Of a DNA stretch of 64,000 nucleotides, positions 10,790 to 22,579 are shown in pieces (position 1 is the stretch's first letter; each line of letters starts with the position of its first letter). Source of the DNA: Microcebus murinus. Lineage: Eukaryota > Chordata > Mammalia > Primates > Cheirogaleidae. Made by a program: the position numbers and the translations under genes. The stretch covers positions 71,937,900 to 72,001,899 of the forward strand of contig NC_134116.1 of the NCBI RefSeq assembly GCF_040939455.1, read 5' to 3'. The notes under the pieces were generated by a model, which saw nothing but the letters and a program-made list of their open reading frames with translations, was not told where the DNA came from and did not search any database.

Positions 10790-11520
10790 GTATTTTCAGA
10801 TGAAAATCTTACTAAATGACTTGATGTGGAAAACGTTAGAAAAACGTCTAAACACATGATCTTCTTCTGGATGTGGCCTCCAATTGTGTGATTTCAAGCA
10901 ATTCCCCCGTAATTCAAGTGAAACACGCACCCGCTGGGTCAATACTATTGATAGTGACAAAATTGGTTTTCCTCCGGCAGCTTGAACATCGCGTTGGCAG
11001 CCCTGTGTGGATAGGTCTTGGAGGCTGCGATTTATAAAGTGAGAGCTGTTCAAAGCTGAAACTGGTTGTTTAGTCCATTTGAAAATATGCGGAAAGGAGG
11101 GACCTCAGTGCAGCCTGTGGAGTGAAAACGTTCTTAGTCACTCCGTGTGGTTAAAAACAAATGACAGAGAGCGGTTGTGCAGCTATTTCGGTGTTCTAAA
11201 TGGAATGTCTAGCACTCTGTTATCGCTGCTTCCACGGCAGCCTCTCGGGGCCCCGCAGGCCATCCCAGGGAGCCTCAGCACATTCTCTTCTCCCCCTTGT
11301 CAAAAATAGGCAGTGTGTAGGGGTGTGGCAACCGGGGCGGGATTACAGGCAGGGGATTCCAAATAAAGAGCAGCTTCTGAGACACAAAAGCTACTCAAAA
11401 CCATGGATAAATCCTATATTTACCCAGAATAAATTGAATTACAAGATGATGCTGTTTCCTTTTTTAGTAGCAGAGGGCCATTTATTATGTGGGAAATATT
11501 TAATAGTGTAATGACATAAA
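10790..11520. promoter_or_regulatory. Candidate conserved noncoding block
   Basis: A repeat-free block of about 700 bp that keeps many CpGs (aaaacgtc, cccccgtaattc, cgcacccgctggg, catcgcgttgg, aaccggggcgggatt). It includes a TCF/LEF-type ttcaaag (11049-11055) and a MEIS/TGIF-type tgacag (11162-11167). The most GC-rich part (11220-11345) is far too short and CpG-poor for a promoter island. The enhancer role is inferred. Confidence 0.35.
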
Positions 11521-12344
11521 TATCTGATTTAATATGTGATTATTTATTGTATCTGTAGCCTTTCAGGGTGAATAAAGCTTATTGTTTTGATTTTCAGGCT
11601 TTATCAGAAGTCTGCAGAGGTAGGGTTTTTTGCTGGTTGGTCTATTTTGAAAGGGAAGGGAATTTACTTTTGAAATTGTGTTCGGGATTAGATGTTAATA
11701 CTTGTTTAATGTAAGCAGCAGTCCTACTTGACAAGCTAAATAGGGTGCTAAATCTGAGGCTCGCAGAGAGTAGACTTTTAAAATTCCCATCTAACATTAA
11801 AAATATATTTCATTATAGCTCACCATCAAGGGAAGGAATAACCCAACACACAGATATGCCCGTACTTTATACAAACAGCCAATTAGACATGTGTATTTTC
11901 TTTTGAGGAAAAGAGAAGCTTTTGGAAGTGTAAACAGGTGCATCCACTTACTAAGAGTCCACCAGCCTCTTATGTGGGGCTGACATAATGATGTCTTGTG
12001 CACTTCCTCTTTTAAAATACAAAAATAAATGACATAGAGACCAAAAGATCTGCAAATTAGTAGCTATTCAGGCTTCATAACTATGCTCAATGCACATGGT
12101 TTTCTAATGATGGCCACAGCTGGGGTGGATGAATCATCCTAACCTGGCAAACGGTTTTAGTAAACCTTCCATTTTAATGAAGTGATTCATTTGGAAAGAG
12201 AGGCAATGCAGTGAGCCTAAGGCCCAGATCCTTCCTTAAGCAGCCCGAAATGGCTCAGAGCCACATCATCTGCCGTTTGATCCCACTGGCAGCCCTGATG
12301 ATGGAGTGAAAGAATCCCAGGCAGCTTGTCAACCACAGTGGGTC
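11521..12344. other. Unassigned AT-rich stretch
   Basis: No repeat or gene recognised. The part 12110-12300 looks single-copy. Confidence 0.4.
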
Positions 12345-12500
12345 TACCTTCTGTACATTACTCTGTATACTAGATGTTTGTGCACACGTCTTCTATTCCT
12401 TAATTCTCACAACAATCCCCTGAGGTCGATGTGATATTTCACAAATAAAATATGAGGCTCAGAGAAGTCAAATAACTTACAATGCGATCATCTTAGATTC
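12345..12500 (-). repeat. MIR SINE fragment
   Basis: The words cttaattctcacaacaatcc, cctgaggtcgatgtgatatt and tgaggctcagagaagtcaaat follow the antisense MIR order. Confidence 0.78.
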
Positions 12501-12559
12501 CAAACCATGTGTGTTGCTGTTCCCTAATCTTATGCTGTTCTCTTTTCTTCCTGTATCTA

Positions 12560-12625
12560 TAATGTCGTCCTTCCCTTCCCTTCCTTCCTCTTCACTTCCC
12601 CCTCCTTCCCTGTCCCATCCACATT
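12560..12625. repeat. Pyrimidine-rich (TTCC)n-like tract
   Basis: Degenerate CCTTCC/TTCCC repeats without a clean unit. Confidence 0.75.
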
Positions 12626-12635
12626 TCCCCTTTTT

Positions 12636-12785
12636 ATTTTTTCATTTATTCAAAGCATATGGAGCTTCAGCACCGTGCCAGGCCCTGTGCTAAATGCTGG
12701 GATCCAGTGGCAAACAAGACAGACAAGGCCCTGTCCTCGCGTAGCTTATGATCTAGCAAACGAGCAGAAGTCTGTTCAAGCAGAC
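12636..12785 (-). repeat. L2 LINE 3' fragment
   Basis: The words accgtgccaggccctgtgct, aaatgctgggatccagtggc and caagacagacaaggccctgtc match the antisense L2 3' end. Confidence 0.82.
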
Positions 12786-12869
12786 TGGGGGGCGTGGGGA
12801 GAGGGCGGTGTCTCCAGAAGGGCTGCTTCCTAAGAAGGATGGCCATGTATTTGTTGACAGACTAAAGAT

Positions 12870-13135
12870 TTTCTCTAAAGATTTCAACGGGATGGGGCAA
12901 TGGACCAAAACTGCAGGCTGAAATTAAACAGGAATAAATGTAAAGCCATCCACTGACCCTTATCTTTATGTAAATACAGAATCAGGAAGATATGTCTTCA
13001 TAGGTTTCAGGTGAAGTTTGAAGCCTCAGTACAGTGAAGTAATGCCTTAGAAAGGATGCAGTCTTAGGCTAGATCTGTAGCAGCATGGATTCCAAAACGA
13101 AGATGCTGGAAATTCCACATTACATCTAGAACTCT
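12870..13135 (+). repeat. CR1/L3-type LINE reverse transcriptase relic
   Basis: One short frame in ctgaaattaaacaggaataaatg reads LKLNRNKCKAIH. This resembles the conserved (M)KFN.DKCKVLH segment in the C-terminal part of CR1-clade reverse transcriptases. Further along, gcagtcttaggctagatctg resembles the following AAKKAN..LG segment. The frame is broken many times. CR1/L3 LINEs are extinct in mammals, so this is a very old fossil. The assignment is tentative. Confidence 0.45.
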
Positions 13136-13149
13136 CTATAGGGCTTTGC

Positions 13150-13167
13150 TTTTTTTTTTTTTTTTTT
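13150..13167. repeat. Poly(T) run
   Basis: Eighteen uninterrupted T residues. No retroposon body is recognisable on either side. Confidence 0.9.
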
Positions 13168-13550
13168 AAGGGAGACACTGGTTATGAGATAGTGAATAGA
13201 GTTTTTGAAAGAATAAAGTTATCCAGGATTCTATTTCCCTTGGTAGAAGGTGAGGGGCACACTCTAATTCTTAATAATTCCTCTCCCCTACTGTGCTTTC
13301 CTATAGGGAACTTTGGCCTAGTAGAGATGAACTAGGAACTATTAAAGTTGGCTTCCCAAAGTACCTGACATTCCATAACAATACCTAGTAAGTGTACTGT
13401 TCAGAATGTTCATGGTACAGTTCTCCAGAATTTCTTTTTACTATTTTAATGTGATTGAGGAAACAGAATAAGCATGGAGAAAGCTGCTATAAAATAATAG
13501 ATAGTTTATGATGGCATTGGGAGAAACGGGGAAGAGAGACAGACAGTATG
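13168..13550. other. Unassigned stretch
   Basis: No gene or repeat recognised. Confidence 0.4.
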
Positions 13551-13785
13551 AGGAAGTGTAAAGAACACAGGCATTGGAATTAAGCATGCGGGTTTGAATA
13601 CCAACTATGCCTCTGTTAATTATGATACAAACAAGTTACTTAGCATTCTCTGAGCCTTAGTTTCCTTATTTGTAAAATGGTATACAAATATCTGCATTGT
13701 AAGATTGTCGCAGGAATTAGAAATAATATTAAATTAAATTGCCACCAAAGTGCCTGGCACATTGCAAGTGCTTAAGGAAAGCTTA
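13551..13785 (+). repeat. MIR SINE, near full length
   Basis: Sense order: aggcattggaattaagcatgc, gggtttgaataccaactatg, ctctgagccttagtttcctt, atttgtaaaatggtatac and agtgcctggcacattgcaag. Confidence 0.9.
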
Positions 13786-14504
13786 AGAAAAATCATAGGA
13801 AGAAAGGAGGGGGAGTCAAGCATGAATTCTTGGAAGAAATGCTTTTTGAGATTCATGCTTAAGAAATCATGGACACAGATTGAGTATTAAGAAACCCATT
13901 ACAGGCAGAAGAAAAAGTGACAAAACAAAGATGTAAGGTCAAGATTTTGTATAGACGCTGTTTTGTCTTCTCTTTGGTCAACTGCAGCATCATTTGATAG
14001 TGTGTTTCCTTGGTGTTGAAATTTGATGGCTGTTGGTGGCTGGAGATAAGCTCTGGTCATGTGTTGATTTCCTTGCTCCTAAATGCTATCACTTGGGTAA
14101 TGGTGTTATATTGTTCCCAAATTGTTTTTCTCACTTTACCTTACAAAAATTACCATTATTTTAATGTCATGTAGCATGTCAAATATTTTTCTTGAGAATA
14201 TTCATTAAGCACATTTGTGATGGCTGCCTGTAAAATATAGTGCTCATTTCTCTTCCTTTATCAGAAATATCTGGCAAGGGGGCAAGGAGTTTTGTTTGCT
14301 TTTCTTTACCAGAAACTACTTCCCAACTTACTAGTGAAGCTTATTTTAAAAATTTCTTATTATAAAAAAAACTTGCTGTCATAAAATCTAAGACTAAGGA
14401 GCATCAGCTCATTCAATAAATATAACTAATAATTTTCAATATTGTATAATTCAGGTGTTTTGATTAATAAAGGAAAGGGTGTTGGTGAGAAAGAAATAAA
14501 GTGA
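13786..14504. other. Unassigned AT-rich stretch
   Basis: No recognisable gene or repeat. Confidence 0.4.
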
Positions 14505-14655
14505 CTGGAGAGGTGAAGGAAGAGGAAAAATTAAAATGTGAGGCAAAAAAGGAGGAAGAAATGGGAGGAATACAAAAAAGAAAAAGAAAGAAGAAAAGAA
14601 ACATGAGAAAAGAGAGATGCAGAAAGAATGGGGAAGAGAAAGGGAGGGATGGTGG
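14505..14655. repeat. Polypurine low-complexity tract
   Basis: About 150 bp of almost pure A/G sequence. The overlapping open frames on both strands (K/E/R-rich forward, F/S/P/L-rich reverse) are composition artefacts. Confidence 0.85.
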
Positions 14656-15066
14656 GGCCAGTGTGGAGTGGGGGTCACTCTACGCATGGCCAGAGTCCCT
14701 GCTGCTCTTCCCCACCCTCCATCCAAGTCTGGGCCGCAGTGGGCAGGTAATGCTAGAAGCGAAAGTGCACAAATCTCTAACACACTTTCCCATGCCCAGG
14801 ATCGTCGTGGACACCCATAAGTAGTGCCTAAAAATTCCTTTGTCATTAAAAGTCTGTTAAGTTATATTCCCTTCTTCTTTCTTTTTTATCTTCTCCTTCT
14901 TGATGAAAGCCCTGGCTCATTGAAAACTCAAGACCCCAATGGGAATCTAAGTGTGAAATGTTATATGCCCATTTATTCAAAATTAATTTTTTTAGCCTCA
15001 TGTGTCTTGAAGTACAATAATATAAGGAGCCCTGAGAAGATAATGTAAATTGCCTAAGTGAGAAAT
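14656..15066. other. Unassigned stretch
   Basis: A G/C-richer part (14656-14820), then AT-rich sequence. No gene or repeat recognised. Confidence 0.4.
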
Positions 15067-15210
15067 CCTCTGCATCAGTGGCCCCCAACCTTGTTGGCGC
15101 ATTAGAATCACCTGGCCAGCTATTAAAGCCTGGGGTGTCTGCACCCTGATTTTGTAAACACCTGATGCGACATGCAGCCAGTGTTGAGAATCATTCTTTT
15201 GGGGTTATGG
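15067..15210. mobile_element. hAT-Charlie MER20/MER58-type fragment
   Basis: The words atcagtggcccccaacct and cattagaatcacctggccag at the left, and agtgttgagaatcatt at the right, form the terminal regions of a small nonautonomous hAT-Charlie element. The exact family is uncertain. Confidence 0.6.
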
Positions 15211-15259
15211 CAGCAGAGTGTGAATCATGGTTCTAGCACTTACTAGTAAGGACAATCCA

Positions 15260-15465
15260 TACATACACACACACACACATATAAAACTAGAAGAGAGGTA
15301 TATATATATATATAAAACAAATTGAAAAGCTATATCTAATAGATATGTAATATATTTGATATCATAAATTGATATCTATTATATGTATATACATATACAC
15401 ACAACAGATTATCAAAATACATGATAGATATTACATATTATATCTATTATATCCTATATATGTGG
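15260..15465. repeat. AT-rich simple sequence with (CA)n and (TA)n
   Basis: A short CA run (15265-15279) is followed by TATA-type repeats. Variable gatatctatta words then extend to about 15465. A decayed, imperfect palindromic AT microsatellite. Confidence 0.8.
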
Positions 15466-15639
15466 GAATCTTTGGGTCTTCTGAAAAATGTTATAAATAG
15501 ACTAGCTCTAAAAAAGGAGAAGAGCACTGGTCATGTGGTGTGCTTGTCATGGCAGTAATGTTGGAGAAGGCTTCATGTTGAATCTGGGTCTGCTTATCAA
15601 CTATCAGAGTGCAGTTCTCATCATGATGCCCCCATTTCT

Positions 15640-16118
15640 GCTAGGTTAAGTACTAAGTCCTCACCTGGAGTGCCCCTCCATTCTGATTCTCTGCCTGGCA
15701 CCCTGGCTCCAGACATACTCAGCCGCAATGCACTTTCTCTTCTGGGCCTTTTTCCAGCCATTCCTTTAAAATGGAGCAATCTACAACTCTCCATAACCAC
15801 ACCCTCATTATAGTCTATTGAAATTTTATCCATCCTTCAAGGTCCTCTTCCATGAAGCAATCTTAATTCTCTTGCCAACAGATACAATCCTTCTTATCTT
15901 TGAAATCCCACTGCATGTTCCTATATATTCTCTCTCTCTCTCTCTCTGTCTCTCTCTGTGGGCTTATCTGTATTTGTTTTATGGTCATGAATATTTTTAT
16001 TTTATTTGCCTAATAAGCTGAATGAAGGTCGAGAATATCTTTGGATCCTGGTGTGCCTGCTTAGCACAGTGTTCTGCACAGAAAGTGCTCAACAAATATT
16101 TATTTAATAGCATTAATA
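15640..16118 (+). repeat. L2 LINE 3' end with internal (TC)n
   Basis: Sense L2 order is seen in tccatccttcaaggtcctcttccatgaagc, then gctgaatgaaggtcgagaat, and the terminal gtgctcaacaaatatttatt. A (TC)n run at 15928-15960 lies inside it. The upstream part (15640-15830) is more diverged. Confidence 0.75.
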
Positions 16119-17776
16119 AAATAAAAAATATGTTTATTGAGGTAGAAAAACAATTGAAATATGCAACTAAAATTTAGGCAGCTGTGTTTGTTGAAGTAAA
16201 TGGGCAGTTTTAGGGAATGCTTCTCTGTTCCTAGACATATAGACTTAGAAAAAGACACAGCTATGAGCCCCTAATCTCTTCTAGGCTCTGGCCAACATCA
16301 ACTAGAGATCTGTGTGCACGTTCTGGGTGCATTAGGTACATAGAAAGTGAATGAATAGGTAATATTCTAGCCAACACTAACTTAATAATGGTAGTACTTT
16401 CCTCTTTTGTGAAGCAAGATAGTCACTTCGTGTTAAGCCACTTTTCTTGCTTTACTTCGATGGTCATGTCTTAAATTATAATCCTGAGATTTATCTTTTG
16501 CTTCATAAGACAAAGCATTTATGTCTAGGAATATAGTGCAATTGCCCTTCTACCCACACACCAAAAAAAGAATTGTAATTTATAATAAATTGCCATGGTT
16601 GAGCTTATTCTTTACAATGTTCCGCTGGATAACAGGTCCACCCCTGTCCCTTCCTGCACCCTTCAGCTATCCCTACTCATACAGTGAATAAAATGTCATT
16701 TTTGTCCTTAGGCCATATTGTTCTTTTCCTGCTCACAGTAACTGCGGGTATGCATTTAAAAGTAGAATCTGGCCTCTTGAGGTTACTGGTTAATTTAATC
16801 AACTCTCTTTAAATTACTTTATAAAAAATAAAAAAAGAAGGAAAGGAAAGAAATTCTATTTTAGAAACAAAAATGTATCCATACAGCTTTCTTTTCACAT
16901 GGAAGACAAAGGATCTTTCCAATAGGAGGACAGAATGACAGTTCCACTTATCTTGGCTGCTCGGAAATTAGATCAGTGACATATTTTCTGTTGAAGAGGA
17001 AACCTTATCTTAGTGGCTACATTTCAGAATCAATCATCTGCAGTTCAGTCTTGCCCCCTCTCACAGGCAGGGAGCATTATACAATTTGTATGTTTCAATT
17101 AGGTTGCCATAAAAAATGAGTTGCTCAAGGGCATTGGTTTATTACTGGTATCCAGCCATGTTTTCCTTCACTAAATGACATTCTGAAAGCCTCCATTCTG
17201 AGCATAATCACCTTAGGGTACCCGCAGAATGTGGCCCCACATGATTCAATTACAGCTAAAAGTCGTTCTCTTCCCAGAGCACAAGACAACAGAAACCCAT
17301 CTGCAGTCTTTTGCATTCACAGGATATTCTTTCTTTCATAAACATTCTTGCAAGGATGTAAATGCAGATGAGGATTATGTTCTGTCTGTCTTTTCAGTGT
17401 TGTCTCTTTTCTCTCTGATCTGCTTTTATTCATGAAGTACAGGGTCATGTCTTAGGACAAATTATACTGTTTACCAACAAGTGAGTTTATAAATCAGTTC
17501 ATTCAAATGAGAAACATTTTCCCATAGACCCAACAGTAAAGGATACTGAGTTTCCTGATGACCTACAATAACTTATTTAATTCACAGTAAACTCAATTCT
17601 GCAGAATTAATAGTTTCTCTTTATTTTTAAGGGAAAAGGAGTTGATGTTTCCAATAACATGACACATCTGGAACTGCTTCTGACATGTGGCGATTCTTTT
17701 CTCCTGGCTAGTGATAAGGAGATTCTTTCTCCTTCTCTTCAGAGACAGCTTGTTAGGATGTATTTGCATGTAGGGA
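16119..17776. other. Long unassigned stretch
   Basis: AT-rich, with no recognisable gene, RNA or clear repeat. An A/G-rich run lies at 16822-16855. The segment 16900-17450 looks single-copy and may hold unrecognised conserved sequence. Confidence 0.4.
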
Positions 17777-18275
17777 TGTATCAGTAATCTATTGTTATGT
17801 GACAAAAAACTCCAAACTGTACTGACTGAGCAACAATCATTTATTGGTTCACAGTTCTGTGTGTTGGCAATTTGGGCAGGGCTTGGCTGGTAGGTTCTTC
17901 TGCTGGTATCTCCTGTCTCATGGAGCCACAGTTCGCTGGCAACTTGGTGGAGTTTGGCAGCCCAGTATTGCCTCCCTCACATGCCTGGTGGTTGGTTTCA
18001 CCTGCCAGCTAGGCCCTCACTGTGTGGTCTCTCATCTTCAAGGAGACTACACAGTTCTTATCTCAGACTTCCAAGAGGGTAAATGTGAAAGCGGAAAGAT
18101 CTCTTCGACCCTAGGCCCATGAGTTGCACATAACTTCTACTTCATTTGTTTATCAAAACAAGTCACTGGGCCAAACCCAGATTCAAGGGCTCTTTTTGAT
18201 GGGAGCAGTGGCAAGGTCAAATTACAAAGAGAAATGCAGGGATGGGAGGAATTGTTGCAGCCATCTGTGTAAAGA
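17777..18275 (-). mobile_element. LTR-like element of MaLR/ERVL appearance
   Basis: It begins tgtatcagtaatctattg and continues with catttattggttcacagttctg, the antisense pattern of the 3' end of old LTR elements. Those end in sense orientation with ...AACTGTGA..AATAAAT. It then runs through gcttggctggtaggttcttc and the aagtcactgggccaaaccc words to about 18275. No internal viral genes are seen. The family is uncertain. Confidence 0.5.
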
Positions 18276-18334
18276 GACTGCTATAGGGGTGTTGGAGTGC
18301 AGTGGTGAGAGGTGAGAAGTGGTGAGAGAGAGTG

Positions 18335-18560
18335 AGAAGGTGACTGATAACTTTGAGGTTCAGAGGACCTGGATTCCAGTCTCACTTTACTGCTTCCTAC
18401 TAATGTGACCTTGGAAAAATTATTAACCTACCCAAGCTTTAGTTTCCTTTCTCTTGAGAATAATTCTTTTTTATAATGATTGCTGTGATAATTAGAGATT
18501 ATGCTTATTAATCCATTTAGCAAAGTACCAGTTACATAGCAACTGTCAGTAGCAATTAAA
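18335..18560 (+). repeat. MIR SINE
   Basis: Sense order: acctggattccagtctcact, ctaatgtgaccttggaaaaa, cccaagctttagtttccttt, tgattgctgtgataattaga. Confidence 0.82.
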
Positions 18561-18747
18561 TTAATATTTCATCTATTCTCCCTCAGCTCACAAAGGCAGC
18601 AGAAAGGCATAGGCTTTGCTAATCTACTCCTGGATGCTCCTCAGGCATTCTGAAACCAGCTTATCCACAGAGAACTCACTAACTTTCCTCCCTTACTTCC
18701 CCATCCTGATTTGCAAGTTTCATGGTGTCCCCATTCCCAAGTTGGGG

Positions 18748-18940
18748 TACAGGTTGAGCATCCCTAATGTGAAAATCCAAAATGCTTCAATAAACATTTC
18801 CTTGAAGCATCATGTTGGCACTCAAAAAGTTTTGGATTTTGGAGCATTTTGGATAATGTAAATATTCCAAAATAAAATAAATCCAAAATACTTCTGATCC
18901 CAAGCATTTCAGATAAGGGATACTCAAACTGTATTACTGT
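18748..18940. mobile_element. MER2 (TcMar-Tigger) fragment
   Basis: The words caggttgagcatccctaatg, gaaaatccaaaatgcttc, aaaaagttttggattttgga, and the closing tcccaagcatttcagataag with ggatactcaaactgta, are the recognised MER2 pattern. The two ends are in inverted relation. About 190 bp remain of the consensus of roughly 345 bp. Confidence 0.85.
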
Positions 18941-19039
18941 CCAAATAATTTTCAAAGTTAAGGACCCAGGAGCCATGCACTGCATTTCTCTCATCCCACT
19001 CCTATCCGTTCATTCCTGCTTTCCTCCTTTAAACCAGTG

Positions 19040-19200
19040 TTTATTAGATACCCAAGTTGCCACCAGGCCTGGGTTGATCAGGTAGATGAAGTTGACGTGG
19101 TTCCTGCCCCCAAAGAACTTGTACTTCATCGATAATATGAGACTCTCCAAGTTCTATGAAGGAAACAAGATTTGTGAGGAAAAACTAAGGGCCCTGGGGA
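19040..19200 (-). repeat. L2 LINE 3' fragment
   Basis: The words cagtgtttattagataccc and cctgcccccaaagaacttgt match the antisense L2 3' end with strong divergence. Confidence 0.6.
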
Positions 19201-19329
19201 ACCCGTTTTTGTCCACCCTTCATCTCCACAGCATCCTGGCTGGGCCAGGGACACTTGTGGCCCAGGAACACAGGTTCTCTCTCCATTTTATCTTACACAC
19301 TTGTTGCTAGAGACATCTTTTTGAGGAAA

Positions 19330-19680
19330 AAACAATCACCTTTAATTCCCTACTTGAAAATTCCTTCGGCCCATGTGATTTAAAATCCAAACTCCTCAAG
19401 GTTGCCTAAGAAACACTTCAGTCTTGGCCTCAGCTGTCACCCCTCCCCCACCCAGGTGCCCCTCATCCTTACAGCCTACATTCATCATGGCTCCTTGCAT
19501 TGGTCAAACTCTTGCCAGAATCTGTGCCTTCACTTCAGAGAAAGTCCTTACTCTGAAATGCCTCTCCTCGGTGCTTACCTTTCCCCCTACCACACACACA
19601 CCATTTCTATTTACTTTCATACTTTAGAGCTTTAGAACACAATAAGTGCACGATAAGTGTTTGTTGAATGAATGTTTGTA
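19330..19680 (+). repeat. L2 LINE 3' end
   Basis: Sense L2 order is seen: aaaatccaaactcctcaagg, tggcctcagctgtcacccct, tgtgccttcacttcagagaa and the terminal gataagtgtttgttgaatga. The short open frames are L2 relics or chance. Confidence 0.82.
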
Positions 19681-20574
19681 GGGATAGTCAGAGGTAGGAG
19701 GTAGTGGTATTTAAATATGGGGTAGCTGAATATGGTTGGTGTCCACCAAAGAGTAATGTGAGGAGGAAGAGGAGGTGTGTTGCTCTGTAGGGGTGGGGGC
19801 TAGAAATGGGATGGGAGGAGGCATCCTTGGCAAAACAGCAGTAAAGAGGGAATAGGAATTTTTGTAACCAGACCTGCCAGAAAGGAGAGTTGCAATGGAG
19901 AAGTGTTTTCTAAGGCTGAATACATGCCTATAGAAACCAGCAGTTTGGAAGAGACTGGGGTTATTTTTGTTGTACAGTGAGCAGTAATATATAGCAGGCT
20001 CCAAGAACAGAAAAATAGACACAGACATACCAGCCAAAGCTCCAAATATCTCAGACCTAATACATAATAAAGAGGTGTTTTTAAAATAGTTTTAGCCACA
20101 AAACTATTTTTAATGCCATACTAATTTTTGTATCCATTTTTATACATATGACTGAAATTGCCTAGAAAATACATCTGAGTCAGAATTAAAACTGCTTTAT
20201 CATAAGACAAAGCTTTTGTTATAGTTTAACATTAATAGAAAGTTGAGTTTGCAGTTTTATTATTGTGCTACAAAAACTCTGAAGGTGCATGTTATTTCTT
20301 AGCTTTCTTTTAAACATTCACTAGGTTCCTTATATTCATTCTATTGTTTTTATCTTTATTGACCTCTATTAGTGCTAAGAATTAACTTAGATTTATTTTC
20401 CAGGAATAGAGGTCTGTTTTGACACTTAATTGATTGTAGAAATCAATGGTCCTCATATGGTTTACAAGACAATTTCACACTCATAAGCTCATGGAATGCT
20501 CACAATTTCATAAATATGATAGAACACAGTTTCATTATTTGTAAATGATGTTAATAATAGGACCATACCTGAGT
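19681..20574. other. Unassigned stretch
   Basis: No gene or clear repeat. The part 20040-20560 is AT-rich and looks single-copy. Confidence 0.4.
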
Positions 20575-21608
20575 TGTCCAAATTGGAAAGTAAGAAAAAA
20601 AAGTATCTCTGTTTGCCAGATGACAAGATATTATATTAATATGTAGAAAACCCTAAAGATTCCTTTGAAAAATGGTTCGAACTAATGAGCAAATTTAGCA
20701 ACATTGCACAATATAAAATCAACATGCGAATATCAATTGCATTTCTATACACTAACAATGAACAATTTGAAAACGAAATTAAGAAAACAATCTCATTTAC
20801 AAAGCATCAAAAAGAATAAAATGCTTAGAAATAAACAGAGAAGCAAAAGATTTGTACATTGAAAACCACAAAACATTGCTGAAAGAAATTAAAGAAAGTA
20901 CAAGTAAATGGAAAGACATCTGATATCATGGATTAGAAGACATAATATTGTGAAAATGTCCATACTATCCAAAGGGATCTAGAGACCAATGCAATTCTTA
21001 TCAATATCCCAATGGCATCTTTTTGCATAATAGAAAACAAATCCTAAAATGAATGTAGGATCTCAAAGGACCCTGAATAGCCAAAACAATCTTGAAAACA
21101 AAGCCAAAGACCTCATACTTACTATTTCAAAACATATTACTAAGCTTAAGTAATCAAACAATATGATACTGGCATAAAGATAGACATATAGAACAATGGA
21201 ACAGAATAGAGAGCCCAAAAATAAACCCTCGTGTATATAGTTAAATCTTCAACCAGGGCACCGAGACTACACAATGAGAAAGTGATAGTCTCTTAAATAA
21301 ATGGCTCTGGGATAACTAGATATCCACATACAAAAGAATGAAGTTGGATCCTTACCTTATACCATACATAAAAAATAACTCAAAATGGATAAAAAACAAT
21401 CTGAATATAAGACCATTTTGAAACTATAAAACTAAAAACCTCATGGCATTGGATTTGGCAATGATTTCTTGGATATGACACCAAAAGCATGGTCAGCAAA
21501 AGCAAAAATAGACAAATGAGACTACATCAAACTTTTAAAGTTCTGTACAACAAAGAAAACAATCAAGAGAGTGAAAAGGCAACCTATGGAATGGGAGAAA
21601 ACAAAGAA
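20575..21608 (+). mobile_element. L1 ORF2 fragment, truncated at both ends
   Basis: One kilobase of sense L1 reverse transcriptase-to-C-terminal sequence starts just before the catalytic FADD region. It continues through tttctatacactaacaatga, aaaatgtccatactatccaa, gaacaatggaacagaatagag and aaagttctgtacaacaaag. In the FADD region the DNA reads ctgtttgccagatgac, with one extra base relative to the usual reading frame. Many stops and indels follow, so the copy is dead. Both the 5' half and the 3' end with poly(A) are missing. Confidence 0.92.
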
Positions 21609-22374
21609 AAAAATCCAAGGGTTTTGAGATTGTGTCTGTTGTGCTCACTGTTGGATTCTTGGGGCTTTATGTGGTGCTATATTTATATATTAGTAAATAA
21701 AAGAAAGGTAAATGGTATCTAAAAGAGACTCATTGATTATCTGAGCTGGAAAGTAATCCAAGGTCACCCATAACTATGCAGTAGAAGAGCTAGTCTTAAA
21801 GCATATTTCTACTTTCTACTCCTCCGTTCATGAGTAATATTGATCAGCTACTCTGTGTGGTTTACATAAGATGTGGTCTTGAAAAAATTGTAAAAATACT
21901 AATGAAGCATTTCTATAGACAGTCATGAAGCAGTTCTCTGAATCTGGCATACGCTGCCTTTGATCACCAGGTGGGATGCTCCCTTTGATTCTCAGCCACA
22001 AAGACCCTTTATCAACCCAATTGGTATAGTTTATTTTAAAGGCAAAAAATCTTCTTTTCAGAGAAGATACAGTATTTCCCAGAGTATCAGTAGAGATTAT
22101 GGCAGGCTTTTGCTTAAAAATTGTTGTCTAGTGGGTATGTGGGTGTGGTGGTGGTGAGGGAAGATCGGACGTTTTTGATCAAGGGATCACACTGATAAAT
22201 GTTGTGATCCAGAAATGTTTTCCTAGCACCAAGGAGTAGAATTACCTGGAGAAGCAAGATGCTGGAAGCAAGAAGGCCAATAGTTTAGGTGGAAAGTGAA
22301 GCTGCTCCAAAACTGGTCAATGGAATAACAAATATAAAGGAGGAATAAGACATTACAGAGCACGGCTTGTTTAC
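21609..22374. other. Unassigned stretch
   Basis: No gene or clear repeat recognised. Confidence 0.4.
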
Positions 22375-22470
22375 CTTCCTGAAGGCAGGGCCAAGCACTA
22401 ATACAGTCAGTGCCCTCAGCTGGCAGGCACTCAACCTATAGATGTTTTAGGAATTTATGAACTGATTGAA
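22375..22470 (+). repeat. L2 LINE 3' tail
   Basis: The word ctgaaggcagggccaagcac, followed by ggcaggcactcaacctatag, resembles the last 90 bp of L2. Strongly diverged. Confidence 0.55.
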
Positions 22471-22579
22471 AGTTAGGGCCAAGTAAAAATAAAGATTACA
22501 AGATGACTTCATGATTTTTTTATTTTGTTTAACCTAGTTAGCTAAGAGTGGTGGCTCCATTAAGAATATTGAGCCTGTC

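Noticed and set aside
11220..11345. CpG island promoter
   Set aside because: GC-rich for only about 120 bp with few CpGs, and no adjacent transcript evidence.
13150..13167. Poly(T) run as the tail of an antisense retroposon
   Set aside because: No SINE or LINE body and no target duplication adjacent. The same applies to the run at 37569-37586.
14451..14846. Opposing open frames of 131 and 107 codons
   Set aside because: They arise from a polypurine tract; K/E/R-rich and F/S/P-rich products on opposite strands are composition artefacts.
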